Assembly: GCA_013397845.1 (NCBI GenBank) | Contig: VZTG01001997.1 | Span: forward strand, 1,388,212 to 1,452,211 | Direction: 5' to 3' | DNA length: 64,000 bases | Origin: Melanocharis versteri | Lineage: Eukaryota; Chordata; Aves; Passeriformes; Melanocharitidae | Shown here: in pieces, positions 11,701-26,700 of the stretch | Layout of the letters: each line of letters begins with the position of its first letter | Position numbering within the stretch: position 1 is the first letter of the stretch | Notes under the pieces: model-generated | Databases searched by the model: none | The model's input: the letters and a program-made list of their open reading frames with translations, nothing else | What the model was told of the DNA's origin: nothing | Program-made: the position numbers and the translations under genes

Positions 11701-14700
11701 CCGAGGCTGCGAGAAAATTATTTCTCCTGCTTGCTCTTCTTGTCCATGGGTTACTCTTGGCAGCCATGCATGCCCCACTTCCACTGAATCTCTTGGGAGT
11801 GGCATGTGCAAGCTTTTGAAAGGAGGAATGAAATTCTGTCAGCCAAGAGGCAAACCCATTAAGGGCTAAGTGCTTTTAAAAGTGAAAAGCACCAAAGCTG
11901 AGTAAGTATTTTTGATCAACCACAATATACACTCTTCTGCTGCTAGCTGCTTGCCTTTTCTTTCTCTTCCCTTTTTTAAGGGGAAGGAGATGTGGCTGTT
12001 CCCCGTGGACTTTGTAAAAAAGACTTCTAGCCTTACTGTTGATCATAGGTTAGATGTGTCCATAAACAAACTAGCAAAAGCACTGTGGATTCTGTTCTAA
12101 CAGCAGCATATTGTAATAAAATAGCAAAAAAATGTCTCACAAACCAGGTCCTGGGGTTATCTGCAGGACAGGGGATATAAGACACTATCTGCTTTCAGTG
12201 TTAAGAAAAAAAAAAAAAAGAGAAAACTACTCTCCCAGTTTAGCTTTTAATGTTTTTGAATTACAGCTTTTGCTAAATGCCTGAACTGGTGTAGTAGAAA
12301 GCCCTTTCCTTCCACATTAGTCTTGCCAGTAGAGTCAAAGTAGTGGGAAAAGGCCTGGATGAGGAAGTATCTTTAATTTTTAAAGATTTAAGACTTCTAA
12401 GGAAAAAAAGTTAATCTGATAATGATCTTGATCTGCTAATGACGGAAAAGCAGTAAATGAATCTCCTACTGCAATAGATTAAATAGGGTTAAGTTTTCCT
12501 ATTGACAGTCTTTTCCACTTGTTAGATTGCCTGCAGTACAAAGATTTCATAGGAAAAGTTTCTTTGTAATGATAGTCCGAGGGTCTGAGCATATGACCAA
12601 GAATACAAGAATCAGTGGATTTTAGTACATCATGTCACTTTTTTTTTTCAGTTTTTCTCCTTATAATTTCCAAGGACTTCTGGTTTTTATGGGTCTTTAT
12701 CATGATTTAGCTTGTTCAGATGAAAAGATCCCAGTACGAGAATTGCTGGTTGATTTTTCTGGGGAAGGATGCGTGTGTTTCTGCTGGGCTTTGCTTCCCA
12801 TCCAAGAACAAGGGGACAACAGAGCTGCTTGGAGCAGTGCTGCGTGCCCTGCCAGACAGACAGCCCCTTTGAGGCTGGGATGAATGGCCTGCCCTTGTGC
12901 ACCGTGACTGCCTGAGTGCAGATCCAAGCCAGAGCCCTGTGTGAATGGTACAGGGGGCATTGGGCAGGGACCCGTAACCCCAGCCCACTGCAGAGCTGGT
13001 AAAACCTAGGGTTCAGCTGTGCATCTTAGAGACTGGATAATCCTTGCAGAGAGCCTTACCTTCATATTACAGGCAAGAATATTAAAAATATGTGGGATCT
13101 GTGTTTTGCATACATTCCTTTGCATACATTGCTTTGTGATGCCTCTGAAACCAAGAGGGAGGTTGTGAGGTTTCCACATTTTGCTCTCAGTTGCTGATTT
13201 TACCCCGCTGGCACAGCGGGTCTGGAAGCAGGGTTTTTCTGGCAGTGTGTGACATCACTTCACTCTTTTCATAGCTGATTCTGAGGGCTGCTGTAACAGA
13301 CACGTGCTCCTTGCCTGTCTTCTGGGGCAAGTTGTTAATGCTGAGTTGCCTCTTTGGGGAACACATCATTTAAGTCTGAGGTTCAGTTCTGAAAAAATAA
13401 TGCTGCCTGGAACATTCCCGTGTGATCCGGCTGCAGAAAGTGCTGACTTCCCTGTCAGCCTGGTGACCAGGTGCTTGGTACCTGGCAGACAGCCTCCCTC
13501 CCGAGCCCTGTCAGCTCTGAGCACGTCCGCTGGCCCCATCAGCACCAAGGGCATCACTGAGCTCTTGTCCATGTATTGCACAGCTCAGGCAGCCAGGGCC
13601 CTGCCCCACTTTGCTGATGAAAAGATGAACAAATAGTCTCGGCACCTGGCCGTGGGGCCACTGCCTTTCTTACATTCTTTACTTTCTCTACTGGAGCAAT
13701 CCTTGCATCCCTGCTTGTCTTCCTCCCATTCCCACCCAGGAACAGCTCTGCAGCTGGTAATCATGCGTCTTCAGTTGCAAAGCAATAAATGGTTTATATA
13801 ACAATTACTAGCTTATCACAATTTATATTTCAAGTAATAAGATTAATAACAGTATGTAAACGTGTGTTCCTGGGAGATTTACTTTTAAAGAGAGCTTGAG
13901 TAAACCAGACCATCTTTATATCAGCTGTATACTAGAAACCCTTGACAATCACATTTGTATGGAAAAACTAAAATCTGGTTTATGCAGGACTGTTGGTAAA
14001 CGTGCTCACTGTCTGCTTCTTCATACTGATTGTGAGAAGTGTGGTTATGAAGAGGTCTGGATGTAACTACTTCTTCTTTCTCTACAGCTAATCATCTACG
14101 GAGTGATACCCAAACAGAAACATGGTAAACCTCTTTTTTTGTGTTTGTTTACTTCAGAGGAATGTTTATACTGAAGAGCAGGAGGGAGAATGGGCAGTGG
14201 AAGTCATGGGGGCTACCACAGAGCAAAAGCTCTTCTGCTCATGTCTGTTTACATGAGAGTGAAGGAAACGATCCAGGTAACACGGAAACAGTCATTAGGA
14301 GGTGCAGAAAAAAAAAATTCAGATTTTTACTCTTTCAGCAGACCTGACAGATTTTGGAGTAGCAGGAGGAAAACAGAAATGACAAATCTTAGTAACGTAG
14401 CATGATTAACCTTCTTTGCCTCACTGATTGCTCACTGTTTCAGAAATTTCAAGGGAAAATTAGTTTTACCTGTCACAACAGATGTCTTTCGGGAGTGGGG
14501 AAAAAAGACCTTGAGAGAGGAGAGATGGTGAGAGCTTCTAAATAAAATGTGCTGAAACTAAAACCCCACTGAGTCTTCAGCAAATACTGCACTGCCCCTG
14601 TGGGGAGCATCCTCTCTACTCCTCCTGAGCTGGGCTCCAAAAATAAATATGCACTCTTAGGCGAATCCTCTGCTGCCTTTGGTTTCTTGGTGGCTGTTCT

Positions 14701-17700
14701 GGAGGAGGAACAGTTTGTTCCCCAGGGAGATTAGCGGTAAAAGTATGTTTGAACCCAGGATACCACCTAATGCTCAGGCAGCTTCTCCAGAGGCAGGGAA
14801 GAAACAGTTTGGGACTGGGAAAGAGACTGGCCAGCAGTGTGGGCTGGAGCCTGTCTTGCTTGGTTTCCTCCCGTCCGGAGCCTGTTCAGCTTCCCCAGCC
14901 AGGTCTGGGCAGGTCGCAGTCCTGCTGCTGGCGGGCGGGTGGCAGCTGGGGCGAGCCGGGTGCCCGAGGCGTGGAGAGGGTGGCCTGGCACGGAGAGGTG
15001 GTCCTGGCTGGAGGAGGCAGCGGCCCAGGGGAGGCAGGAAAAGGCAGGGCAAGGACGGCTCACCCGAGGCTGGGCTTCCTTAGTGGAGGAGGGTGGGAAC
15101 AGGGAGGGTGGGGCGGCGAGGGCAGATCAGGGTTTGTTTTCTCAGCTCGCATTTGCCTTCAGATTCATACCGTCTATGTACATTCTTACTGAGGTGGCCC
15201 AGGGTTTTCTTTTGTTTCTGTATTTCAATAAATGACATGGCTTATATAAACCAGATAACCCTGAAGGGGAAAAGAGAAATTCAGCAGTGCTGGCGGGTTA
15301 GCTCTCCAGCGAGACAGAGGATCAAGTCCCTGAACAGAAGAGGTTTATCGCAGGGGTCCTCTCTGTTTGTGTTGACAGCAATGGTGTACTGGCAAAGGAC
15401 AGGAGGCTGCAGTTCCATCAGAAGGGGAGAAGTATGAACTCTACCGGCTCTGGAAAAAGCAGCGCAACTGTTTCAAGGTAAAAGAGTACTATGCTTTCAA
15501 GGTCTGTTTCTCACTTAAATGGACTTGGTTTGTTTTATGGGCCTTGTTCCATTTAGTAGCTGAGAAGGGAATTTTCATGTGGTTTCTTGAAAAACTTCTG
15601 TTTGTTTTTAGTTGTGGTTTTCAGTAAATGCTAACAAATGGACCTAAACATTAAAAATGCCTGAAATTTTAATGGCATTTTAAAATTTGAGCTCTGCAGA
15701 ATAGGACTGATTTTAGAAATTACAGGATTGGATCTGTGATGTGTCTGGGCCAATGGCTCTCGTGATGGGAACCAAAACTTTAGATGCAGAGATCTCCGCA
15801 ATTATTTCCGAAAGTAGTCTGAGCTGTAGGAGTCAAAAGTTCAATAAACCAAACTGGTTACTGGGCTGAGTTAGCAGTTGGACAGAAGGGACTGGATCTG
15901 AAAAGGAGACAGGTAGATGGTAAACATCTTTCATTTGTCTAGCGTTTCTGAATTACTGGAGCTTTATGAGGAAGATCCTGAAGAAGTGCTCTATAACCTG
16001 GGGTTTGGAAGAGATGAACCAGATATTGCTTCAAAAATTCCAGCGAGATTTTTTAATTCATCATCATTTGCCAGAGGGATAGATATTAAAGTGTTTTTGA
16101 ATGCCCAAATACAGCGCATGGAAGTGGAAAATCCAAGTTTTGCTTTAACAAGTAAGTATGTTTTTGAAGCAAAGTTTATTTATGAGTTTATTAACTATGT
16201 AAACAACCCCAAAAGAGGTGTGTATCTAATATTCTGGCGAAATTGCGTTACAGGCTAAAGGCCAAATTCCATTCAGAATTCATAATAAAACTCTTGCTGG
16301 GTCTTAAATAGGCAAGAGGTGACTGCCAGGGTGGTGGTACTCCTTGGGGTGAGTGGAAGGGGTTTGTAGTGGGGAGGGAAATAAAAGGCATCCTGTAAGG
16401 TATGCTGCCTTCTGGTTTGTATCATTCTGATCTGTTACTCTAATCTTGTCTTCTATTGCAGCTTTAGAGGACTGAAACAAATAGCAATATCCCTCTGTTT
16501 CTGGTGCTCTTCAGTCCCTGGGTGGGATTTTTTTCCGGAGTGGCAGCGACCTATTTTTATCATTGTTGAAATCTGGGGCAGTATTTCTATTGACTTGGAC
16601 AGGAGCTTTGTTGGATCAGTAATGAGTGCTGCTGAAATGAGGGCATAGCTGTCTTTTTGTGGTTGTAGATGGAGAGAGCAATGCAAGTAACACTTCATAG
16701 CATTTTGTAAATAAACTTGCATTCCTCCACGTATGCCACTTATTTACTTCGGGAGAACTTTGCATGCTGTTCTTGTGCATTTAGTAAAGATTCTTTTTTT
16801 CCATAATAGGGTATCACTTTCATGTTACAGGCCTAGGCAGTGTTCATTCAGCCTTAGAGGCCCCTGGTAAAAGTAGGAGGAGGTTTGTGGGGCTGGGCAG
16901 AGGTTATGATCAAAATTCCCTCTTCAGATATGCCTTGTGTTTCATTCCTGCGCAGGTCGTTTTCGTCAGATTGAAGTGCTTACTACTGTGGCCAATGCTT
17001 TTTCTTCTTTGTATTCTCAAGTCTCTGGGACTCCTTTGCAGAAAATTGGTAGTATGAATTCAGTGTCTTCCAGCAAAGAGGCATCCAGCCCTCCCCCTCT
17101 GAATCGCAGCAATACAGCCAGTCGGTTAATGAAGACCTTGTCAAAACTCAATCTGTGTGGCACACAGCAAGCTGATGGCAGCGGCTCCTCAAGTCCTTCG
17201 CCTGTTGAAAAAGGGAAAAGCCCAGCTGAAGTAGGGAGTGAGGAAAATGATGTTAAAAATGAATCTAAATTGCCAAAATATCCTAAAAAGAAAGACTGTC
17301 CCTCTTTTTTGGCTACTGTAAAGGAGGAGATAGCCAGCAGTCAGACAAAGGCTGCGAACAGAGAGAGACCTGCGCACCTCCCTGCTATGACTGACAACGC
17401 ACAAGAGGGTACTGTGCCTCCAGCAGATGGGCAGGGTGGCAGGTTGGCAAGTGCCCAGGACAGACCATGCGAAGAACCCGGTCTTTTGGACTCGCCAGGC
17501 CTCAGCAGCAGTTCCAGTACCTCCAACAGCAGTGTCCTGACACAGAGACTGTCGGCAGCATCGCCAGGTAGAGACCCCTGCGCTCCCCTCGCAAACCCGT
17601 CCGTAACGAACCTAATGCTGCAGCAGAAGGACTCCTTTGAGATGGAAGAGGTGAGTGAAGATACACGACTTTCTTTGTGCATACAGTTTACATAACTCGC

Positions 17701-20700
17701 TGTCTGCCAGCAGAGGAATGTTCCCTCCTGTGTAGCTAACAGTGTTTTCTCCAGGAATACTTTAAATTCTCTGAATGTTGCACTTTCTCAGCAGTTGCAG
17801 GCTGCTGTAATTGATCCTCTTAATGAAGTAACTTGGTGCTGCTGCTGCTGTTGTTCCTAAGAGTCAGTGGGAAAGTTCTCATTCTTTTTTTTTTAATCAA
17901 ATTCAGGTAATTGCAATTACTGGCATAACTCCTAGGAAGTTTTCCCTGTGTACATAAATCTAGGTTAGGCTTTGTATGCAGCAAAACCTTGGGGTTTTAA
18001 TTTTTATTTACTTAAATTGTTAACTAGAAATCATTACTTTTGTTGCCTAGAAGTAAATTCAGTTTATTGATTGATGTTGATTACAGATAAATTTGTGAAT
18101 AAAGCAAGAGTTTTACTGCATGAAACAGAGGAGGGGCTTTCAGGCAGCGTGAGGTGCTCATCTTGTGCAAGTTTTGGTTTTGATAACAGTCTACTATAAG
18201 TTGATTTATTTGTTCTCTGGAAATTAGTACATGGAAAGTCACTGTGACGTGATTTTTGGCAATGGCTTAGTTACAAATTCTGTGCTGTCTTTTAATATCT
18301 TCATAAATGCAGATATCCATTTTTATATTGATAATTGTCCCAAAGGAATTTTAATTCCCAAGTTCCTGTAAGTGATCTGTTTATTAGGGTAGTAAACATA
18401 CAGCCTACAAATTCAAGAATGCAATTTTTCTGTAGACTTGCAGCTTGAATTGTAAGAACTGTCTCAAAATTCTTAAATGAGTAGATGCTTTTGTGGACAC
18501 ATTTTAATGTCACTCTTAAAAGCCCCAGAGTTTTACAGCAAATGATGAAGTGATGATTTAGTAGATACTGTGCCTAGTGTCACATTGTCATGACAAGCTC
18601 TTCTAGATCAACTAATGTTGTAGCTGAAGGTACTCATTAAGTGGAAAAAAAGGTAATCAAGCCTCTTGTGGTTCCTGCCACTTGTTTATTCCAGTGTGTC
18701 CTCACCCACATGTTGTGTGGCCATCTACTGAACCAGAACAAAGGACTGGTCCAGTTGAGAGGGGAAAAAGAAACCCAGTGTATTTTGATTTATTTCTTTT
18801 CCCTGGCTTAGTTTTCAGCCAGATTATTTTCTTGATACAGCTTGTTGTTCAGCTACAAAAATGTTTGCGTTGGCACAATTGGAGGGGACTGAGTAGCAAT
18901 GCATTTTGCTGCAGATTCCAGAGGAGAAATCCATTTTTGGTACCCCAGGGCAAAACTGAAAATTAATGTATTTTATATATATGTATATACTTGTGTACGT
19001 ATGTACATTAAAGAGAGGAGTGGATTTTTCCTTCAGAGTAAGTGGGACTGTAAAGACTTGCTGAATTCTGCGCAAATGCAATATGCTTGCGAAGTTTTGG
19101 TTGACACACTTTGTGCAGTGGTGCCAGGCATAAACACAGCTGTTTTGGGAAGACATCATATGATGTGGGATGGGATTGCGGTGAATTTTTTGTTTATGCA
19201 ATATAGTATATACTTACCAACTACCTACAGATCCCTGGGAGGGAGAGATTCAGTTTTGCTGAAGACATTTTAGAACAATTCCTGGCAGTGTGATTTTATT
19301 TTTGTGCGTCTCTAAGCAGGGTGTAATGAACAATAAACTGTATTAGAAACAGAGACAATAGCTCCTCCCCCTGTTTTCCTAGCTTGGCTGGGAGTGCATT
19401 CTTATGCATAAGAAAGATGACAGATATATCAAGGAAGTTCTTTCCACGCTTACGAATGCCTCGGAGGTTTGCGTGCCCTTCGGAAGTCTGTGGCTGTGAA
19501 GATAGCTGGTGTGGGAGTGAGTCAGGGCAGGATTTCCCCCGAACACCCACTGCCGAGGTGGCCAATGACAGTCCTGAAGGTCACCTACCAGCATGAATAC
19601 TGGCTGAAGGGGTGGGGAGGGAGCTTCTGTGTGCTTGAGGAGCTGCACCGTGCTGTGGACACGGTTGGAACGCTGTCTCCCAGCCGAGGACAGGAGGTGG
19701 ATGCTGTTTAAATGAGAAGAGGCTTAGCTGTTGGAAGGCTGCAAATTTAGTCATCAAAAACGGGAAAGTTTGAGAGAATCAAGACACCTTTCCAGGAAGG
19801 CCAGTTTTATTAAAGTGTCTGTAAGATTACTTGCTGTTCCTTGTTAAAAAAAAAACAACCTAAATTTTTCCTAATCTTAAATGATGAGCCCCTTCTATGC
19901 CCCCCTGCACTTGGATGAAATAAGGATTTAACCCTTTGATACAGCCACCTTCTCCTAAAGGAACAGAAGCCGCTAGGTTTATTGTGCAAAAGTAATGCTG
20001 CTCACTTATTAATGGTGAAAAGTTCAGGCCAAGTATTCCTGAAAACCCTTGTAACAGAAAATGCATCCTTGTAGCTGCTATACACATGAAATCAATGCAA
20101 ATATAACCTCTTCTGTAGCCAAATACCAATTCTAGCTTACCAACATCAGTATCTTGATTTTTACATTTTTAAGTTGATAAAAAATGGGGATAAATTCATT
20201 GCATGGTAATTTTTAAACTGGGCTGGCAGCCCATTAGAGGGAAGGGTTGGGGGTAGTTGGACTGGGGGGTTGTGCTTGAAGACTTCTGTGTGGTCCATTA
20301 GGATTTTTTTTGGATCACACAAAAGAGAGAACATATTCTAGGTTTTGAACTAAACAAAGGCCTCCCTGTTGAGATTTTAGGCATATTCTTTTCATTGTTT
20401 GAATGTTCGCCTGAGAACTGCTTTCTTAATAAGACTATGTTTCAAAAAGTTATTGAGTAAAAGGATTCATTTTTATGTTGTTGTAAGTTTCCCAGTTGAA
20501 ATGTGCATGGATCTTAATACATTATCTTCCTTTTCTGTACTGGAAGACATAGGAATTATTTCCACGAGAGTAGTGGCATGGTGAAGTCGGGAGTAGGTTC
20601 TGGCCGGGTGTGGGTCCTTCTGCTGGAGGACTGGTGGCTTGTAGGAAATAGTCCTTGTGTGCTGACGTCCTGATGTATTTTTCTAAATGTATTGTATTCG

Positions 20701-23700
20701 TTCTTTATATTTAAATGAAGGGCCAAAAGCTCTGACTGGAAAAAGACAGTAGCGTAAAGGTGGTCAGAGGTGTTTTCACACAGTAATTTTAGTGTTCTGT
20801 CAAAGAGGAACTGAGAACTCCATGTTGTCACAGAATGTGATTTCCAGGTCTTTTTACACGCTGTCTGTAACCAGTGGGGAGTGCTGTTCTGTGGGTGGGA
20901 GGTGCAGCGCAAGGATCGCTGTTCTCTTCCAGGAGCATTGCTGAATGCCTGATGGAAGTTGCTTCAAGGTGATTACAATTTGCTCCTTTGATCAGTATAG
21001 GCTGTTGAATTGGAGGAAAAAACCACCAAAACCTCCTCCTGCATGTGTACCGTGTACAGGTTAGGCATTCTTAAGCGCAGGAATATATTCCAGTTGGCCT
21101 GACAAAATATTCATCTCCTCTTCCTGATAGATCCAGAGCACAGAGGGGGATCTACCTCACGTTTCAGCTACACACCAGCTAGCAGTGACCAAGTCAAGGA
21201 AAGGTGAGTAGACTGCGACTTATGTGAAACAGCAGACTGCTGAGTGCCCTTCCATCTCTGAGAGGCTGATTCAGATATTTTAAGCTTCTAAAGTTTGTTT
21301 TCTCTCTAGAAATAAAAAAGATCTGGGTTTTTTTTTTTTAGCTAAATCACAGAACATTACTACAAAGTGGCAACCAAATTACAGGCAAGACAACAGCCCT
21401 ATAACCTCACTGGCTGTTTTCACTTTTGTATAATTGATGATAGCTGAGACGGCCTGAAATGTTAATTCAGATTGTGTGGGATTTTTTTTTCCTTAGTAGA
21501 TCCTGTAATTTAAGATACCCATTTAAACTGAAATTATATTGTTTTAAACCTAAATTGCATGATACATGCAGCTTTTTCCTATGCACTACTGCTCTGTCTG
21601 CAGGCTGCCTGCACAGAAAACTAATGTCTCTACACCCACGTGGAAATCATAGTCCCTCACATGGAAAACGCTGTGCACTGGCTGTTGTGGTTCACTTAGT
21701 CTGCACTTTCATATCAAATTCTTATTTATGTGTTTTGTGGCTTGGGAGGGGGAAGAAGCTGATTTTTTGTTCATTTTGTGATTGTTACTTTGCCCAATAT
21801 TGGCAAGTGAAGTCCGTTCTCTGCCTGATACATTTAATTAAAGAAGAACTAGAGCTTGTTTCACTTAGTGAGGTGCTTAGATGCACTGCGATTTCTTGGT
21901 GACACATGAATAGCATCTCTAGATACTGAAGAGAGGCAGAAAAAACCATCTTAAGAAACGGAGATGGTCTTATTTGCATTTTCACAGATGAATTGACAGT
22001 CGTGTGAGCTGTCAGCTGAATTGCATTAACACGGTTGAGAGTGGCCTGCACTAAGTGTTGGTGGGTAATGCCTGGTTATTGGTGATAGCTTGTGCTGCTT
22101 GTTCATCAGTCTTCTGCACAGCACAGCCTGGTGCTCACTGAGCTTCCTCTGCTACAGACATAGGCCACTAAGGATTGCAGAAACTGAATCTCTAACTGTT
22201 CCCAGTACTTCTTCCTTAGCTGATTTTGAAGTTCATTACCACCTGCTTTACATGATTACATGAAAAGTGCTGCAGTCTTTATAGGGCAGGTCTCCTGTTT
22301 GCCTGGCCTCTCCAGCTGCAGGAAGAGCTTTTCAGAGAAAACCAACCTAAGGTACCAGGAGCTGCAGTCAGGGAGGCGAAAAACTAATTTATTCATCTTC
22401 TGAATTGCTAATTTTGTTTTCTGCTCCCAGTAGTTGTTTTACCCTCTTCTTCCACCATGCAACAAAGAAAAGTCAGATGGTCCTGTGTGTGCCTGCTGAA
22501 AGGTACCAACAGTTCTAGCAATGGGACTTCAGTCTGACAGAAGCAGGCCGTGCTGGGTCATGTTTCCCAGGCACTATGTCCCACCTATTTCTGAATACAC
22601 TTGGCACAGATTAGTGGTGTCACTTTATTATCAGACAGGCATTGTCTAGAGTTTTCTATGACTGATACAACAAGGGTATCAGTGCCTGCACATTTGCTGA
22701 AAGTTAGTCTGAGACCAGCATTTTATTTCACCTGGAAGATGTGAAAAATGTAGGATTTTGTTCTGTGTGGATTTCAGTAAAAGTGCCAAGAGGGAGAACA
22801 TTTGATGGAGAACTTACCCAAAACGTAAAAAAAACGTAGCCAACTTTTTTTTTTGCAAACTGTCCAACATGAGACAACATAGAGGCCTGCTTTCTCAGAG
22901 GGTGGATGTTCACCAAGTGTGAAGGCATCCAAAGTTAATGGTCACTTATTAAAAATTCTGGCCATTGTATCTCACTGTGAAATGCCACTCTCACTAGCAA
23001 ACTCATGAGGTGGGATCAGCATGAAGTTCAACCACAGGTCTTCTGTTGCAATGTGATTTCAGTCAATGATTCTTATACAAACCCACCTTTTTCCGTGGCT
23101 TTGTCTCTACTGTGCATAAGCACCCATAAACAAAAAATCTGTTCCAGATGAATGCTTCCCCTGAAGAAATACTTCTGTACTTTTTTTTTTTTCATGTGCT
23201 GGTATTTCTTTGTCAATTAGCAGGGTTGGTGTTCTTTCGTACAGATTATTATAAACCTTGCAGTGTCATTTTACATCCACACAGAGGGCTATGGCTGCTT
23301 TCTCTGACATTTACAACAGTTTGTAAGGCATGTTAAGAGGGCCTTTAATAAGAAGTGAAGTATTCAAATAAAAAAAAAAAGAGATTCTCTTTCCTACTGA
23401 ACTAGTCTGGTTGACTGTTGACTATTATGGTTGAACAACACAGTCTGCTGTTGCTTAGACTCCCAATTAAGGCATGTTTCTTATTTCAGTTTTTTAAGGA
23501 ACACAAGAATTAAAAGCTTCAGCTAGTTTGCAAACACAGCAGCGCTGCTTAGTGTCCACTACAAAAAAAAAAAAGCTTACTGCAAAGTTATTTGGTAGAA
23601 AGGTTTGTTAGTTCAAAACCAAAGTCCTTACTGACATATCATACAGCAGCACCTTCCATTCCAAAAAAATGCCCCAAAAGCAAGACAAATACAGGTACAA

Positions 23701-26700
23701 TGCCTAGAGGACAAAGTATTCTCAAGACACTGCAATTCTTGAATGTCTGGTTGTTGGCATCAATGGCTCTGTGAAATTTTGAGTAGCCACAGACCTGTTT
23801 CTTTTAAGGCGTCCCACGTTGGTAGTCAAAAGCAGTTACTGGTTTTGAAAATCTAGTTCTTGAAAGGGAAGAAAGCACATCATCAGCACTTCCTGTCCTT
23901 AATATATTATTGTATTTATAGCTCTCTGTGGGTGCAGCTCCACAGGAGATTGGAGATGGGGGAGTGAGAAGAAAACATCTGGAACAGATTTGGTATTTGT
24001 GGGAGTCTGCGATTATCTGTCCAGATGAGAGGAAATCCTCAGGGACTCTTGAGTTTTTGCAGCAGGGCTCCCTACTGGGCTGGTTTTGTTAGTGCTGGGG
24101 TGCAGAGTATGATCAGTATGCAAAAGAGGGACAGCTGATGTTTAATCCCATAATGAAATACTTTATAGTTAAATTGGGAATCTTAATCTAGTAATTATCT
24201 TATAAAATACAAAGTGCACTAGAGCTTTTCCAATAGTGCAGGTACAAGAAATCAATGTTAAAGCTTCACGGACAGTTTCCACATATTTCTTCTGCTCTTC
24301 TGTGTGAGCAGTTGAGTGGCACAGAAGGTGAGACTGACAGTCCACTGGTAGCTGATTATTATGTTACAATAGATGAACTAATCATTTCCCTGATAGGGGT
24401 GCTCTGATGAATCTGCTCTCACGTTTTGTAAACCACAGACTTTTTTCTTCATCGTGTGTTCTTTGTTTAGAACATTTTCAGTTTATTTAGGTTATTTATG
24501 AATACCCACATTTTTTTGACACGTATTCAGTGCCTAAATATACTTTAAATTTTTTTTTTATATTACTTAAAACAACAACCCAAGAGGCATTTTAATTTGT
24601 GCTTTGTTCAGCTGGGATGGGAGTTTGGTTGTTCCTGCTGGTTTTGTTTGTCGTGGCTAGTTCCTTCTCCTACACTTTCCTTATTATCCTGCCCCTGGCC
24701 TCCTCCCAGTAGTTGAGAAGATTTCCTCTGTGTGGTGCTGACAGTAGCTTTGGGTGGCAGGGTCGGTGTTGTGCAGTGGTACCATTTTGCAGAAGGTGCA
24801 GTTGCCTTGCTGGGGTTACACAGGGCAAGGGATGATCCCAGGCTGGGCCCTATAACCCAACCTTTGGTGCTGAGTTTTCTGCACTCGGGTGAAGAGAGGG
24901 GAGCCATGTCTCATCACAAACTGCTTAAGATTCTCCTTTGCCCGGACGCATTTTAATCAAGAGCCAAATGTAACTCTGCAGCTTTTTAAAAAATGTTTTC
25001 GTGTTTTCCCCTTGCTTGCTTGAATCTGAGAGATATCCAGGTGCTACAGAGCAGGCTGTATGGCTGGATCAGTAGTTGTCAAGGAGGGTGGATACCATTA
25101 TGTATCAGTATATCCCAGCGTACTGGTTGGTATTTCCAGTCTTTACAGAACCAAACCTTGACATTTCACTACTGATTCAGTAGCGATTCCAGCTCTTTAT
25201 AATTTTTTATTGAATTTACATCGTAGTGGTGTCGTGGAGAACTCTAAGAACTTGTGAAAGACAAGGGTGAGGTGTGGTAGCAGATGACTACTCAGAAAAC
25301 ATGTCTTTTCTGATTTGCTTTAAAATTTGAAAAAAACACAAGCAGCTCTGTAGCACAGAAAGCAAGGGATGACTGTATTAAGGGGATGTCTCCTTCAGTG
25401 GAACCAAGGCAGTTTGAATCTGTTCATACTGTGCCAGTCAATTGCCGTGGATAAATGAGGCTGGTGGGAATGACTGCTCAGGGCTGATCCCTTGACAGGC
25501 AGTATCTGTCCTATAAGGCTGTCAAAGCATGTGCATAAATAACCGATGCTATGGAAAATTACCTGAAAGACTGCTTTATCTGAACTAGCGAGCATCCCTT
25601 CCCTAAGGGAAGCTAAGACTTTCACCAGTAGTGTTTTTTTCTCTAAAATGAAACTTCACCAGATACAAAAAGAAACAGACAGGAGGCCAAAGTGTCTGGC
25701 AACAAGGTAACAGCTTTCCCCCAGCCTCAGCTGTAGTGACAAGCTACAAGTTCGTGGCATGCTCTTCCCGCTATATTAATTGAATAAGCCAGTTAATAAG
25801 ATCCAGTTCTCAGGAAAGTAATTTCCACTGCCTTTGCTGGGAGTTGGGTGGGGATGTCTGTCTTGAGGTAGAAAAGTTGTTTGTCATCGCAGGATATTGT
25901 GGCTACCACGATAACAGAACAGCAGCACAATATGAAAGGCACTCCCTAAAAGCTGTGTGACATCACTGATACAGAAGCTTAGCGGGCAGTTTGCCTCTAC
26001 TGGTGTTCACAGACTGTGCAGGCTCTTACTTATTTCTGTGTTAGTAAAATGTTTACCAAAAGTAATACTAAAAAAAGTTAGTTCTGAATATCCAACTGTT
26101 TCAAAACAGTTTTCATAATGCATGCCAATGCATTGAGCTGTGAACTGGGATTAATTATATGATGACATTTAACTGGGTCAAAATTCTGCATTGAGCCTTG
26201 GAGAAGACAGCGGCAAGCTCTCGCCTAAGGGTGAAGAGGAGAAGGTGGCAGGGGTCTGGGGGCTACAGGCCGCTCTAGTTGCTTCCCATCTCCAAGCTTT
26301 TGTACTTCTGCTGAGACCTAAAGGTGAGATAAGGCTGTTGCCCACCTCAGGCTGAGTAAAATGTTTCTGGTGCCATAAGGTAGACCTTGCACTTGGTGGG
26401 TGCTTTCTGTCCAGTCAGGAGCAATATCCATGCAGTAGTGTACTGCAGAGCTTGCTGAGATCTCCCTGCCAAGCTGCTTAGTGAGTGCAGTGCTTGCACC
26501 GGAGGAGATCACTCCTGGGAAGCACTTTGGGTTTTAGAGCCTCTTTAGGCTGTTTTAATGCTTACCTAATGCGGGTAGAAAGGAACGAGCAGGAGGATCT
26601 TATCTTTCATGTATAAAATGAGCCCTGGGAATGTGCTTTGGCAGATTGCCCATTGATGTGTAAGGGATGTTCTGCGTTTGTCCGCTAAACCAGTGGAGGA

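Noticed and set aside
14679..15235. Several overlapping open frames of 90-147 codons on both strands
   Set aside because: They coincide with the GC-rich patch, overlap in almost every phase, and have no recognised domain. Composition explains them.
20216..20300. G-rich stretch resembling a CR1 3' end
   Set aside because: Only scattered words agree and there is no octamer tail or the conserved GGTTGGAAGGGACCT block.
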